DNA from: Paenibacillus plantiphilus
Lineage (GTDB): Bacteria; Bacillota; Bacilli; Paenibacillales; Paenibacillaceae
DNA length: 64,000 bases
Assembly: GCF_927798095.1 (NCBI RefSeq)
Contig: NZ_CAKMMF010000024.1
Coordinates: 1-64,000 of the forward strand
Direction: 5' to 3'
Of the stretch, positions 25,159-34,341 are shown one piece after another. Both the position numbers and the translations under genes were made by a program. The notes beneath the pieces were generated by a model. The model was given only the letters and a program-made list of their open reading frames with translations, had not been told where the DNA came from and did no database searches. How positions within the stretch are numbered: position 1 is the first letter of the stretch; every line of letters begins with the position of its first letter.

Positions 25159-25920
25159 ATGAAATTCAGACCATGTATTGACTTGCATAATGGAAAAGTG
25201 AAACAAATCGTCGGGGAGACACTGGATGCCAATCCGCAGCATGTGGTGGAAAACTTTGTGTCGGAGCATGACCCCGCCTATTATGCAGCCATGTTCAAGC
25301 AGGACGGATTGACGGGCGGCCATGTCATCATGCTTGGCGGGGGTAATGAGGAAGCGGCATTGGCGGCGCTAAGGGAATATCCTGACGGATTGCAGATTGG
25401 CGGAGGGATCCATGCTGAGAATGCATCGCGTTATCTTGAGGCGGGGGCGTCGCAGGTCATTGTCACTTCGTATATTTTTCGAGATGGCAAGCTGGATATG
25501 GACAATTTGCGCCGAATTGTCTCTGAAGTCGGCAAGGACAGGCTTGTAATCGATCTAAGCTGCAAGCAACGCGATGGCAAATGGTTTGTTGTTACGAATC
25601 AATGGCGAACTTTCAGCGATTGTGAAGTAAATGCAGTCCATTTGCGCGAGCTGGAGTCGTATTGCAGCGAGTTTCTAGTCCATGCTGTTGATGTGGAGGG
25701 GAAGCGGACAGGCATTCTTGAGAGCCTGGTTGAACAACTGGCGGAATGGGTGACGATACCGACGACGTATGCCGGGGGGGCGCGCTCGCTTGCGGACCTG
25801 GAGCTGTTCCAGCGTTTGACGGAGGGCAAGCTGGATATTACAATCGGCAGCGCGCTTGATATTTTTGGCGGGAATTTGCCCTATGAGGCTGTCGTTGCTT
25901 ACTGTAACGGGAAGAAGTAG
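25159..25920 (+). CDS. Eukaryotic-type HisA (ProFAR isomerase, HIS6-like)
   Basis: A 253-residue TIM barrel. The whole sequence follows the fungal/plant HIS6 form rather than bacterial HisA: RPCIDLHNGKVKQIVG at the start, then NFVSEHDPAYYAAMF, GLQIGGGIHAENA, VIVTSYIF, RLVIDLSCKQRDGKW, EFLVHAVDVEGKRTGI, TTYAGGARSLADLEL and LDITIGSALDIFGG. The catalytic Asp pair is Asp8 and the Asp of HAVDVEG. It catalyses the fourth step of histidine synthesis, ProFAR to PRFAR. It stands alone, outside any his operon, and a terminator follows at once. Ancient lateral transfer is likely. Confidence 0.88.
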   Translation: MKFRPCIDLHNGKVKQIVGETLDANPQHVVENFVSEHDPAYYAAMFKQDGLTGGHVIMLGGGNEEAALAALREYPDGLQIGGGIHAENASRYLEAGASQVIVTSYIFRDGKLDMDNLRRIVSEVGKDRLVIDLSCKQRDGKWFVVTNQWRTFSDCEVNAVHLRELESYCSEFLVHAVDVEGKRTGILESLVEQLAEWVTIPTTYAGGARSLADLELFQRLTEGKLDITIGSALDIFGGNLPYEAVVAYCNGKK

Positions 25921-25957
25921 TGTTGCAACGGTGACGGTGTTGAAGCATAAGGGGTTG

Positions 25958-25985
25958 AAGCTGCCTGGAAGGGCAGCTTTTTTTT
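25958..25985 (+). terminator. Intrinsic terminator after the hisA-like gene
   Basis: AAGCTGCC (25958-25965) pairs with GGCAGCTT (25972-25979) across a 6-nt loop and is followed by an uninterrupted T run to 25985. Confidence 0.95.
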
Positions 25986-26103
25986 GCATCTGATTTGGCG
26001 GGAATATATCATTCTTATCGCATGTGGTTGACAGACCGCCGTCATGCAGCGAAACACCGCCCCCTTTCCCGGATATTTGGGACTGCATCAATCTAGTATT
26101 TAC

Positions 26104-26112
26104 TGGTATAAT
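26104..26112 (+). promoter_or_regulatory. Extended -10 promoter of the amidase gene
   Basis: TGGTATAAT is a perfect extended -10 (TGnTATAAT) about 50 bp before the start codon. No good -35 is seen at 17 bp, as is common for extended -10 promoters. Confidence 0.6.
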
Positions 26113-26164
26113 GGTAGTCCGACGATAGAAGATTCATAATCTATGAATACTAAAGAGGACAACG

Positions 26165-27304
26165 ATGAGAAAACTGATAAACGCAGTTATGATGCTCAGT
26201 GTGCTGCTAGGGCTCGCCTGCTACGGACCAGAGCCAGTTGAAGCCAAAGGGGAATACACCGCTAAAGCGATCGGCAGCGCGATCAATGTGCGCGATGAGC
26301 CCTCACTTGAGGGAACCGTGGTGGGATCGTTGAATAATGGGGATATAGTAACGGTTTCACAAGAGAAGCATGGCTGGCTGCAAATCAAGAACGATAAAGT
26401 ATCCGGATGGGCTGCTGGCTATTTGTTGAAGAAAGTTGACGGCAGCTCTGAGAGGACTGCTGTCAATGACAAGGCGGCGGTCAGCTCCAAGTCGGCGAAT
26501 GCCAGTGACAAGGCGACCAGCGGCTCGGCAGTGAAGAAAGCAGCAGCCGGTCAAGCAACGGTTCTGGCGGACAGCTTGCGAATTCGGTCAGGAGCAGGGT
26601 TGAATTACAAGGTGCTAGGCGGAGTTGTGCAGGGCGAGCTTGTAACTGTTCTGGAGGAGAAGGGCGACTGGGCCCAGATCCGCACCAAAGGAGGACTAGT
26701 TGGCTGGGTCTCTGCCGCTTATATCGGCGAGGGGACTGCTGTGAAGCCAGCTTCCGGCAAGCTTGCGGGTAAAGTGATTGTTATCGATCCGGGACATGGC
26801 GGAGGCGACCCCGGCAAGATCGGTATTCAACACAACACGCTTGAGAAGGAGCTTAACTTGAGCACTTCCTTCTACCTTGTGGAAGAGCTGCGCAGTCGCG
26901 GGGCCCATGTCGTAATGACACGAACGAAGGATGATCAGAAGCCCGCGTTATCCGACAGGGTAAGGACGAGCAAGGCTGCAGGAGCGGACGCATTTGTCAG
27001 CATACATTATAATTCATCGGAGAAGAACACTTCTGGCATATTGACCTTCTATCATTCGGATACCAAGGATAAGCCGCTTGCCCATGCAATAGAAAACAGG
27101 CTGGGAGAAGGAATCGGACTGAAGAGCAACGGAGTTTCCTTTGGCGATCTCCATGTTTTGAGAGAGAATGATACAGCGTCAGTATTGGTAGAGCTCGGAT
27201 TTCTGTCCAACGTCAAGGACGAGGCAATCGTACGGGAATCCGCTTATCAGAAGAAAGCGGCGGCTGCAATTGCCAAAGGGCTTGAAGATTATTTTGGCAT
27301 TTGA
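26165..27304 (+). CDS. SH3b-containing N-acetylmuramoyl-L-alanine amidase
   Basis: A 379-residue secreted cell-wall hydrolase. A signal peptide (MRKLINAVMMLSVLLGLAC) is followed by SH3b domain 1 (about 33-92, SAINVRDEPSLEG), a Ser/Lys/Ala-rich linker, SH3b domain 2 (about 130-190, SLRIRSGAGLNYKVLGG) and an Amidase_3 domain (about 200-378). Zinc ligands are in VIDPGHGGGDPG (His), EKELNLS (Glu) and SIHYN (His), with catalytic Glu in VELGFLSN. The enzyme cleaves the bond between MurNAc and L-Ala. Cys19 followed by Tyr is not a strong lipobox. Confidence 0.93.
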   Translation: MRKLINAVMMLSVLLGLACYGPEPVEAKGEYTAKAIGSAINVRDEPSLEGTVVGSLNNGDIVTVSQEKHGWLQIKNDKVSGWAAGYLLKKVDGSSERTAVNDKAAVSSKSANASDKATSGSAVKKAAAGQATVLADSLRIRSGAGLNYKVLGGVVQGELVTVLEEKGDWAQIRTKGGLVGWVSAAYIGEGTAVKPASGKLAGKVIVIDPGHGGGDPGKIGIQHNTLEKELNLSTSFYLVEELRSRGAHVVMTRTKDDQKPALSDRVRTSKAAGADAFVSIHYNSSEKNTSGILTFYHSDTKDKPLAHAIENRLGEGIGLKSNGVSFGDLHVLRENDTASVLVELGFLSNVKDEAIVRESAYQKKAAAAIAKGLEDYFGI

Positions 27305-27604
27305 TGCGATAACGGAGCTGCTTCTCGTTCTCGTTGCTGCAAAAATGCAGGTATCAGGGCCAGAATGGACCATTTCTAGCAACTTAGCTGCAAAAGTGCA
27401 GCAAAAATGCGGAATAGTACCAATGCGCTAGGTTCTGGACGATATTAGATGTATTGGTGCAATTACTCTGCCTGTGAGCAGCTCTATTGGATGCAGGAGA
27501 TGTATTTCTGCAAGTGTGTGCGATTAATAGCAGGAATAGTTGGAGTTTACAAATTACTTTGCATCGGACTTTCAGGGCAAACTGATTTACGCGGCTACGT
27601 TGCA

Positions 27605-27752
27605 TGTGATAGACCGCATGATGCTACGCCTTTATGTGATCGACCGCATGATGCTACGCCTTTATGTGATCGACCGCATGATGCTACGCCCTGTATGTGA
27701 TTCACCGTATGATGCTACGCCTGTATGTGAATCGACCACATGATGCTATGCC
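27605..27752. repeat. 30-bp tandem repeat (about 5 copies)
   Basis: TGTGAT followed by CGACCGCATGATGCTACGCC recurs at 27605, 27635 and 27665 with exact 30-bp spacing, then at 27696 and 27726 with one inserted base and more substitutions. Drift increases toward the right end. Confidence 0.93.
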
Positions 27753-28023
27753 AGCCCGCGCGCTGGGAACCGCGCAGGCTGCTTCACTAGGAGGGTCTTG
27801 AATCCAAAGGTCATCCTCTTGACGTTGCGGAGTGGTCGTCTGTAATTGAATAGTTTAACATCCTTCGACAAAGAAGGAGGAGAATTCTCTCATAACGCGC
27901 ACTTCTCTGAATGTTAGTCACAGAGAGGTGCATCGTACGCCTCCATCAATAGAACCAGGAAGCCAATCAGGAATAAGTCTAATGACACTTGATGATGGAG
28001 CAACGGTATACTACATTATGAAT

Positions 28024-28038
28024 GATACATATTGTATC
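28024..28038 (+). promoter_or_regulatory. Palindromic operator GATAC-N5-GTATC
   Basis: GATAC ATATT GTATC has the same 5-5-5 layout as the palindrome at 11467-11481 before the other Calx-beta gene. It lies 26 bp upstream of the start codon. TTGATG 27989 and TACATT 28012, spaced 17 bp, are a weak candidate promoter just upstream. Confidence 0.6.
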
Positions 28039-28063
28039 TAATATAGTGTGAAGGGTGAACACA

Positions 28064-29590
28064 ATGCAGAGAAAAGTAGGAAGGGTGAAACGTAAGGCGC
28101 GCTTGTTGACATCGATGCTTATAGTGCTGTCCTTATCTATGGCTAGCTTTGGCGGTGCGGTTTATGCGTATGATGAAGTTCTAGCAGAGGTTAGCTTAGA
28201 CAGTGATTATTATTATGTGGGTGAGGCAGAGGGCACGCTCTACGTAACGGTTGGACTTTCGGAAGGGACGGATGAGGACGTATCTGTCGAATATGCTGTC
28301 AGCGATGGTTCTGCCTATGGTGGAAGTGACTATGCCGTAGTTTCCGGCACGCTTGTTTTTTCAAGCGGTGAGCTTTCGAAGACGATAGAGGTTCCGATCT
28401 ATGATGACTACGATGTGGAGGGCGACGAGGATTTCTCTGTTCAGCTAAGCAATCCATCAGGAGCTGTTCTTGGCGTCAATTCGAATGCCTATGTCGTCAT
28501 TGCAGACGATGACTATTGGATTCCAGACCCGCCTGGTGATCTAGAGTTCGAGGTAGGGGATGTCGTGGTAGATGAAAGCGGGAGTTATGTGTCGCTAGCT
28601 GTTATCCGCAACAATGGGGCTGGCGGTACAGTAACTGTCGATTACAGCACCAGCAGCGGCAGTGCAACGGAAGACGCCGATTATGGCGCGACTAGCGGCA
28701 CGCTCGTATTCGATGAGGGCGAAACATGGAAAAGCATTGATGTGCCAATCTATGAAGATAGTGATTATGAGGTGGAGGAAAACTTCTCTGTTTCCTTGCA
28801 CAACATTACGGGTGGGGCAGGATATGGTTCGATTACGGGCGTGAATGTTACGATCGTGGATAATGATATCTGGACCTGGCATCCGGGAGAGCTGCAGTTT
28901 GAAAGCGATACCTACTATGTCAATGAAGGAGATGGCAGTGGTGTTGTTTATTTAACGGTAGCTCGCAATAATGGCACTGACGGTGAAGTTACGGTCAATT
29001 ATTCAACGAGCAATGGCTCTGCGATAAGCGGCAGTGATTATGCAGTGTCATCAGGTACGTTGACTTTTGCGCCTGAAGAAAGCTATCAGACGATTGCAAT
29101 ACCGATTATTAATGATCTCGTTGTTGAGGGTGAGGAAAGCTTTCAAGTGACGCTTAGTGACCCGACTAATGAAGCTACGCTCGGCTCCATCACAACGGCA
29201 ACGGTCACGATCGAGAATGATGATACAGCTCCTGCCTCTGAGCTGCAGTTCAGCGCATCTAGTTATTATGTTATTGAGGAAACAGGCTGGGCGACTTTAA
29301 AAGTTGTACGTACTGGCAGCACTGCTGAAGCAGTAAGCGTGCACTATGAAACTCTGTCAGGCACTGCAACGACTGGCGTTGATTTTGTCGCGGCGTCAGG
29401 CACGCTGAGCTTTGGGGCTGGTGAGACGAGCAAAACGATAAAAGTTAAACTGCTGGACGACAAAGCTTCTGAACAAAGGGAGACATTCAAATTGAAGCTG
29501 TCCAATCCATCTAGCAATGCTGTGCTAGGAGTGAAGAAAGCTGCTGAGGTTGTTATCTATGATACGGATCATCTGAGTCTTGGGCATTGA
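28064..29590 (+). CDS. Secreted protein with four Calx-beta domains
   Basis: A 508-residue protein. A signal peptide (hydrophobic core LLTSMLIVLSLSMASFGG) ends near VYAYD. It is followed by four Calx-beta modules of about 115 residues, each with the marks GSDYAVVSGTLVF, a GExSKTI strand, and a DD..EGEE.F.V.LSNP ending. Calx-beta domains bind calcium in Na/Ca exchangers and build bacterial adhesins; there is no LPXTG or C-terminal helix, so it is probably released or wall-bound non-covalently. The last module and VVIYDTDHL match the 11513 protein. AAGGG at 28051-28055 supports ATG 28064 over GTG 28055. Confidence 0.87.
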   Translation: MQRKVGRVKRKARLLTSMLIVLSLSMASFGGAVYAYDEVLAEVSLDSDYYYVGEAEGTLYVTVGLSEGTDEDVSVEYAVSDGSAYGGSDYAVVSGTLVFSSGELSKTIEVPIYDDYDVEGDEDFSVQLSNPSGAVLGVNSNAYVVIADDDYWIPDPPGDLEFEVGDVVVDESGSYVSLAVIRNNGAGGTVTVDYSTSSGSATEDADYGATSGTLVFDEGETWKSIDVPIYEDSDYEVEENFSVSLHNITGGAGYGSITGVNVTIVDNDIWTWHPGELQFESDTYYVNEGDGSGVVYLTVARNNGTDGEVTVNYSTSNGSAISGSDYAVSSGTLTFAPEESYQTIAIPIINDLVVEGEESFQVTLSDPTNEATLGSITTATVTIENDDTAPASELQFSASSYYVIEETGWATLKVVRTGSTAEAVSVHYETLSGTATTGVDFVAASGTLSFGAGETSKTIKVKLLDDKASEQRETFKLKLSNPSSNAVLGVKKAAEVVIYDTDHLSLGH

Positions 29591-29660
29591 TAGATTGGAA
29601 AGCAAGCGGCAAGAGCAATAGCTGTGGACTAGCGCAATAGGTCGTTATCGTTATTAGAAG

Positions 29661-29697
29661 GAGCCCCGAATCACAGCTATCATGTGATTCGGGGCTC
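29661..29697. terminator. Bidirectional terminator
   Basis: A perfect 15-bp stem, GAGCCCCGAATCACA with TGTGATTCGGGGCTC, has a 7-nt loop and lies between the convergent Calx-beta gene and the reverse gene ending at 29705. Confidence 0.9.
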
Positions 29698-29704
29698 TTA
29701 TCGT

Positions 29705-30232
29705 TCAATCCATATCGCCAAGATCAAGACGTATCATCGTTACTTCGCCATCGTGAAGCCAAAATTCTAGGGTTTGGTTCAAATGCTGGTCAACGTATCC
29801 GATAATAGCAGCGCCTTGCTCTGATCTCTCATAATAGGCTGGACCATATAAGGAAATCAGCCTTTGCTTGGAATCGTGAATACCCGCCCCCCGTGTCGTT
29901 GCCAGGTCCGTTGAAGCCTCTTCGCTTAGAATAATTCGAACGATTGCATCGCTCTCTTTTTCTACTGCAACCCTCAAACCGCGGCTAGCATCATAATAAT
30001 CATATCTTTCATGCTCCACCCTAGCGTTCGACAGTGTTGTGATCGATGTTGCCGGCTGCAGCAAACGAATGGCTCCAATTCGCTCCTCGTCAAGCGAAAT
30101 GCTCTGTACCCCGAGGTAGTGGGATTGTCTTGGACCATTAGCCAAGTAAAAAGAGTACCCTATATAACCAGCAATCATAATCATGAGTAGGACGCTGGAC
30201 AGAGCCAGCTTTGATCTGCGTGTTGAAAGCAT
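29705..30232 (-). CDS. Membrane-anchored protein of unknown function
   Basis: A 175-residue protein with one N-terminal membrane helix (LALSSVLLMIMIAGYIGYSFYL) and an outer domain. The C-terminal block RLISLYGPAYYERSEQGAAI followed by FWLHDGEVTMIRLDL resembles the small alpha-beta repeats (lGkP..Y..) also seen in the lipoprotein at 60973-61671. AGAAGGTG before ATG 30232 decides the start. No function can be assigned. Confidence 0.7.
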   Translation of the reverse strand: MLSTRRSKLALSSVLLMIMIAGYIGYSFYLANGPRQSHYLGVQSISLDEERIGAIRLLQPATSITTLSNARVEHERYDYYDASRGLRVAVEKESDAIVRIILSEEASTDLATTRGAGIHDSKQRLISLYGPAYYERSEQGAAIIGYVDQHLNQTLEFWLHDGEVTMIRLDLGDMD

Positions 30233-30740
30233 GGGACACCTTCTTTTTTGATTCATTTATTTATCACTTATGTATGTTTATACCAAATCATGTTATCAGC
30301 TGAAGGTGACTGGGTCAATAAGAATGATTGACGTTATCGCTGCGGTCACGCAATGCGTACGTTATGAATCTATTGAGGCTCTAATTCAAAATCTGCGGTT
30401 GCTTTACATGCGAACGCAGCGGAGGGTCGGGGGGATCTGGAGAAACGATAGTGCTCGCCTTTAAAGCCTGAATTCAACCTATAATCATTATACAGATAAG
30501 AAATCGGGCTTTAACAGCGATCGGAAGAACCCTCCGAACCCGCAGCGGCATCTCCATCGATAAATCAACCGCCAACCGCCAACCGCTGATTTCAGTTTTT
30601 GAACCTTTATTATACAAATTTGAATGATTGCCAGCATGCATATTACCGAAATAATGGTATGATCGAATGTAGAATGCGGTAATAGGAATCTGGTGAATTT
30701 TGTTTATCATAGTATTTTACAAGAGAGGGTTAATGTCATC
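30233..30740. other. Intergenic region with hairpin element and promoter
   Basis: 507 bp between divergent genes. It contains dispersed hairpin element copy B (30437-30548) and, nearer the lipoprotein gene, an extended -10 TGGTATGAT at 30655-30663. No gene is credible here. Confidence 0.6.
30437..30548 (-). repeat. Dispersed intergenic hairpin element, copy B
   Basis: Read on the reverse strand: CCGCTGCGGG, then CCGATCGCTG, then a 15-bp stem whose arms are 30500-30514 and 30461-30475, then AGGCGAGC. The flanks match copy A (22475-22590), but the stem is a different sequence (TTAAAGCC/GGCTTTAA instead of TTGTTCCC/GGGAACAA) and still pairs, with one mismatch and one G-U. Confidence 0.82.
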
Positions 30741-32072
30741 ATGAAAAGAGTGATCGCAGCGTTCGCAGTTCTCGTGCTGCTGCTTACAGCTTGCAAGGAG
30801 ACTTCACAGCAGGGCCATGAGGTCGAAAATAGACCAAAGGCTGAGTCAGCCGACTCCATTAAGCATGATATCAATAAAACAGACATCTATCATCTTCGGA
30901 TGAAAGCTGAACGGGCGAATCAGGATATTTTCCAATCCAGCGAGGCATGGAACTGCAGCAAGGATACAGAGCCGGAGATTGCGATTCCTTCGGATAGCAA
31001 CGGGCAGTTCGATATCTATTATATGTGCTCGAAATTTGATACGAGAGAGAAGATGATGAGCCATCTGACGAAAGCTTTTACGAAGGAAACGGCGGCAGCT
31101 ATGATCGATCAGCATATAGATTCCGGTTTGATGGCGGAAGTGAAAGGAAGAATGGGAATCGCACCTTATGAAGGTGTGCCTTCATTGGACTGGGACGAGG
31201 CGGAAGTGGTGGAGCTGACGACAGGGAGGAATGAGGCACAAGCAGTGTTCAAGGTTTGGGACCCTGCAGATGAAGCGCATTACACGTTCATGACCACTTA
31301 TATTTATGAAAGCGGCTGGAAGGAAGAGCAGCTCATAAAGACTGCTGCGGAATCAGCGCCACCGGATAGTTCCGAGGATGAAGCTTCTGCAGAAGAGGAT
31401 GATGAGGCAGCGAAGCTGAAAACAGTCAATGAGCAATTATGCCGGGATACGCTGGCGCATGGAGATCTGGATCAAGCGGTTGAACAGTACGATGACACTT
31501 ATTCGGAGCAGCAGCTGGACCTGTCGGAGGCGGGGCAGGATATGATGTTCATTGCAATTGGCGATTGCTTTCAGGAGGAGACGGTACGCTTAACAGCCGA
31601 CAATGCGGGCTTGTTGAACAGAAGCGAAGCGATGTTTGAGAGCTTGGCGGAAATCAACAATACGATGGTAACGATTGAACATCTATATTATGGCGGGGGA
31701 ACGATGTATACACATGTCGGAATTCGGAATATTGGCGTTTATCGTTACAATATGAACCAGTATGTCAAGAAGATCCAGGGCGGCGATGCCAAAGCGGCTG
31801 TCGAAGCCTATGACATGGAATGGGTCGAGATCGATAAGGGGCTAGACGACCTGCGAGCAATTCATTTCGCCGAGCAGGAATATTTGCAAGGAATTAAAAC
31901 CAAGGAAGAATTTGCGGAGATGCAGGGTGAGCTTGAGGCTGCTGTCCAGTCAATCGAGCATGAGATCGATGAGTTGAAGACCCTCTTAAACGGGAAGAAT
32001 GATGCGGAGGTTGAAGTGCTAGAATCGATAACCGGCAGAATTCAAGTTATGGATTTCGACACGATGGAGTGA
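30741..32072 (+). CDS. Putative lipoprotein, unknown function
   Basis: A 443-residue lipoprotein: MKRVIAAFAVLVLLLTAC with Cys18 as the lipid site. The mature part is acidic and has no recognised domain. A Ser/Glu/Asp-rich linker (PPDSSEDEASAEEDDEAAK) separates two parts; the C-terminal part looks helical with possible coiled coil at IEHEIDELKTLL. AGAGAGGG before ATG 30741 sets the start. It is monocistronic. Confidence 0.72.
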   Translation: MKRVIAAFAVLVLLLTACKETSQQGHEVENRPKAESADSIKHDINKTDIYHLRMKAERANQDIFQSSEAWNCSKDTEPEIAIPSDSNGQFDIYYMCSKFDTREKMMSHLTKAFTKETAAAMIDQHIDSGLMAEVKGRMGIAPYEGVPSLDWDEAEVVELTTGRNEAQAVFKVWDPADEAHYTFMTTYIYESGWKEEQLIKTAAESAPPDSSEDEASAEEDDEAAKLKTVNEQLCRDTLAHGDLDQAVEQYDDTYSEQQLDLSEAGQDMMFIAIGDCFQEETVRLTADNAGLLNRSEAMFESLAEINNTMVTIEHLYYGGGTMYTHVGIRNIGVYRYNMNQYVKKIQGGDAKAAVEAYDMEWVEIDKGLDDLRAIHFAEQEYLQGIKTKEEFAEMQGELEAAVQSIEHEIDELKTLLNGKNDAEVEVLESITGRIQVMDFDTME

Positions 32073-32190
32073 GCATGCCCGCTGGGGGGCGAAGGAAATG
32101 TGATTTACCATTGTATTATTTTACCAATAATGTTAGAGTGGTTATAACCGACTGGATTTATCGGATTATTGATACTCGGAGGCTGATGAT

Positions 32191-33129
32191 ATGACCAGAA
32201 TCGCCACTAACCTGACAGAGCTTATTGGTAACACCCCTTTGCTGGAGCTATCCAGATACAATGAAATTCAACGCATCGAGGCGACAATAATTGCGAAGCT
32301 GGAATATTTCAATCCTGCTGGAAGCGTGAAGGATCGTATTGGATTTGCGATGATTAAGGATGCAGAGGATAAGGGTCTGATTAATAAGGATTCTGTCATT
32401 ATTGAGCCAACTAGCGGCAATACCGGTGTTGGCCTTGCTTTTGCCGCTGCCGCAATGGGCTATAAGCTTGTGATCACGCTTCCCGAGAGCTTCAGCATTG
32501 AGCGGAGAAAGCTGCTTGTTGCTCTGGGAGCCGAACTGGTTCTGACACCTGCAAATGAAGGAATGGCCGGAGCGATCAGGAAGGCGGAAGAAATTGCAGC
32601 GGCAACACCTGGCTCGTACATTCCACAGCAATTCAACAATCCAGCCAATCCAGCCATTCACAGGTCGACTACTGCGGAAGAGATCTGGAGAGATACTGCT
32701 GGCGCTGTAGATCTGTTCGTAGGCGGCGTTGGAACTGGAGGAACGATTAGCGGAGTGGGAGAGGCGCTGCGAAGCAAGAAGAGCACGATAAAAGTCGTTG
32801 CTGTTGAGCCCTTCGATTCTCCGGTGCTGTCCGGCGGTACGAAAGGCTTCCATAAGATTCAAGGCATCGGAGCTGGATTTGTTCCTGCCAATTTCAACAG
32901 GGCGGCTGTCGACGAAATTATGACGGTGAAGGAAGAGGATGCCGTTGAGACCGCCAGACTGCTGGCAAGGAGCGAAGGGCTGCTGGTTGGCATTTCATCT
33001 GGAGCGGCTGTATTCGCGGCTTCAGTACTGGCGAAGAGGGCGGAGAATAAAGGGAAAACAATTGTGGTGCTTCTGCCTGATTCGGGAGAACGGTATTTGT
33101 CGACGGATCTGTTTAAAGGGGAGCAGTAG
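32191..33129 (+). CDS. cysK: Cysteine synthase (O-acetylserine sulfhydrylase)
   Basis: A 312-residue fold-type II PLP enzyme that makes L-cysteine from O-acetylserine and sulfide. The PLP Lys lies in [11 protein letters not shown], the substrate loop is [11 protein letters not shown], the phosphate-binding loop is [12 protein letters not shown], and the C-terminal Ser is in GISSGAAV. Length and motifs are those of CysK. The gene stands alone with GGAGG upstream; I see no T-box or CymR-type site in the 118-bp spacer. Confidence 0.93.
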   Translation: MTRIATNLTELIGNTPLLELSRYNEIQRIEATIIAKLEYFNPAGSVKDRIGFAMIKDAEDKGLINKDSVIIEPTSGNTGVGLAFAAAAMGYKLVITLPESFSIERRKLLVALGAELVLTPANEGMAGAIRKAEEIAAATPGSYIPQQFNNPANPAIHRSTTAEEIWRDTAGAVDLFVGGVGTGGTISGVGEALRSKKSTIKVVAVEPFDSPVLSGGTKGFHKIQGIGAGFVPANFNRAAVDEIMTVKEEDAVETARLLARSEGLLVGISSGAAVFAASVLAKRAENKGKTIVVLLPDSGERYLSTDLFKGEQ

Positions 33130-33241
33130 GACAGGAAGTTAGCGGGATATCAGGGACTAGATACGAAGCAGCGGATGAAAAGTTATTTATGATGCATGTG
33201 ATATGTGATTGCATGACTGACTAAAGGAGCAGGTACATACG

Positions 33242-33832
33242 ATGAGACTCGGATTTCTGTCTTCACATAGCGGGACAACGATGGAAGCAGTATTGAAAGC
33301 TATACATAATGGGAGGCTTGCGGCTGAGCCAGCGCTATTAATCTCTAATAACAGTAAATCCAGATCGGTTGAGATAGCCGCACAATATGGCATGCCATTT
33401 TATCATATTAGCCAGAAGACGCATCCTGAATTCGACAGGAATGACGAAGTCATACTGGCCAAGCTTCGCGAGCATGGGGTAGATATCGTGCTGTTAGTCG
33501 GATATATGAAAAAGCTCGGCCCCCAAACATTGAAGGCATATTCAGGGAAAATGATTAATATTCACCCGTCCCTGCTGCCGAAATACGGGGGGCTGGGCAT
33601 GTATGGACAATATGTTCACGAAGCAGTCCTTCAGCATAATGAAACCGAATCCGGTGTTACGATTCATTTGGTTGATGAGGAATATGATACAGGCGCGATT
33701 ATTAATCAGCGCAGCACGCCTGTGTATGCGACAGATACAGTTGAATCATTAAGCAACAGAGTGCTGGAGCTGGGATATGAAACACTGGTCGATACATTAT
33801 CCCAAATTGCCGCCGGTGAGATCGTATTATAG
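33242..33832 (+). CDS. PurN-like formyltransferase
   Basis: A 196-residue formyltransferase-fold protein. The catalytic triad can be placed: Asn and His in INIHPSLLPKYGG and Asp in DEEYDTGAII. N-terminal LGFLSSHSGTTMEAVL and the HEAVL..N.TESGVTIHLV block are those of glycinamide ribonucleotide transformylase (PurN). Lying outside a pur operon, it may be a paralogue with another acceptor. GGAGCAGG precedes ATG 33242. The fosB gene follows 25 bp later. Confidence 0.83.
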   Translation: MRLGFLSSHSGTTMEAVLKAIHNGRLAAEPALLISNNSKSRSVEIAAQYGMPFYHISQKTHPEFDRNDEVILAKLREHGVDIVLLVGYMKKLGPQTLKAYSGKMINIHPSLLPKYGGLGMYGQYVHEAVLQHNETESGVTIHLVDEEYDTGAIINQRSTPVYATDTVESLSNRVLELGYETLVDTLSQIAAGEIVL

Positions 33833-33856
33833 GCTTTGAACAATCTGGAGGTATCG

Positions 33857-34279
33857 ATGAACATTCAAGGGATTAACCATTTTTGCTTCTCGGTTTCAGA
33901 CCTGCAGCGGTCCATAGCTTTTTACCAACAGGTGTTCGGAGCCAAGCTATTAGTGAGCGGGAGGAAGCTCGCTTATTTTGATTTGAACGGTCTGTGGATT
34001 GCGTTGAATGAAGAGGATATTGAGCGGCCGGAGCCTATTAGCTATACGCATATCGCATTTACGATTTCAGAGGAAGATTATGAATCTGCGTTTAATCGTT
34101 TGCTACAGCTGGATGTCAAGCTGCTGCCCGGAAGGGCTAGAGATGAACGGGATAAGAAATCCGTCTACTTTGTTGATCCTGATGGACATCGGTTTGAATT
34201 CCATACTGGTACGAGACAGGATCGGATGGATTATTATAGAGCCGCCAAGGATCATATGATTTTTTATGATGAGCAGTGA
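33857..34279 (+). CDS. fosB: FosB metallothiol transferase (fosfomycin resistance)
   Basis: A 140-residue VOC-superfamily enzyme that opens the epoxide of fosfomycin with bacillithiol or cysteine. Metal ligands are His8 (GINHF), His65 (SYTHIAF) and Glu114 (HRFEFHTG). The blocks [35 protein letters not shown] and [10 protein letters not shown] follow B. subtilis FosB almost throughout. TGGAGG before ATG 33857 sets the start. It is a normal chromosomal gene in Bacillales, without mobile-element flanks here. Confidence 0.92.
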   Translation: MNIQGINHFCFSVSDLQRSIAFYQQVFGAKLLVSGRKLAYFDLNGLWIALNEEDIERPEPISYTHIAFTISEEDYESAFNRLLQLDVKLLPGRARDERDKKSVYFVDPDGHRFEFHTGTRQDRMDYYRAAKDHMIFYDEQ

Positions 34280-34341
34280 CGAATTTCATCGTCGACATCA
34301 TCAAGGCAGGGATATTCATGGATTCGCAAAGGAGCGCATGA

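Larger units (their letters stand above)
27305..28063. other. Repeat-bearing intergenic region
   Basis: 760 bp without a credible gene. It holds small hairpins CTGCAAAAATGCAG and GCTGCAAAAGTGCAGC near 27340-27405, the 30-bp array at 27605-27752, and the promoter/operator region of the Calx-beta gene at 28064. Confidence 0.6.

Noticed and set aside
27605-27752. CRISPR array with 30-bp repeats
   Set aside because: Repeats follow each other without spacers, so it is a plain tandem repeat.
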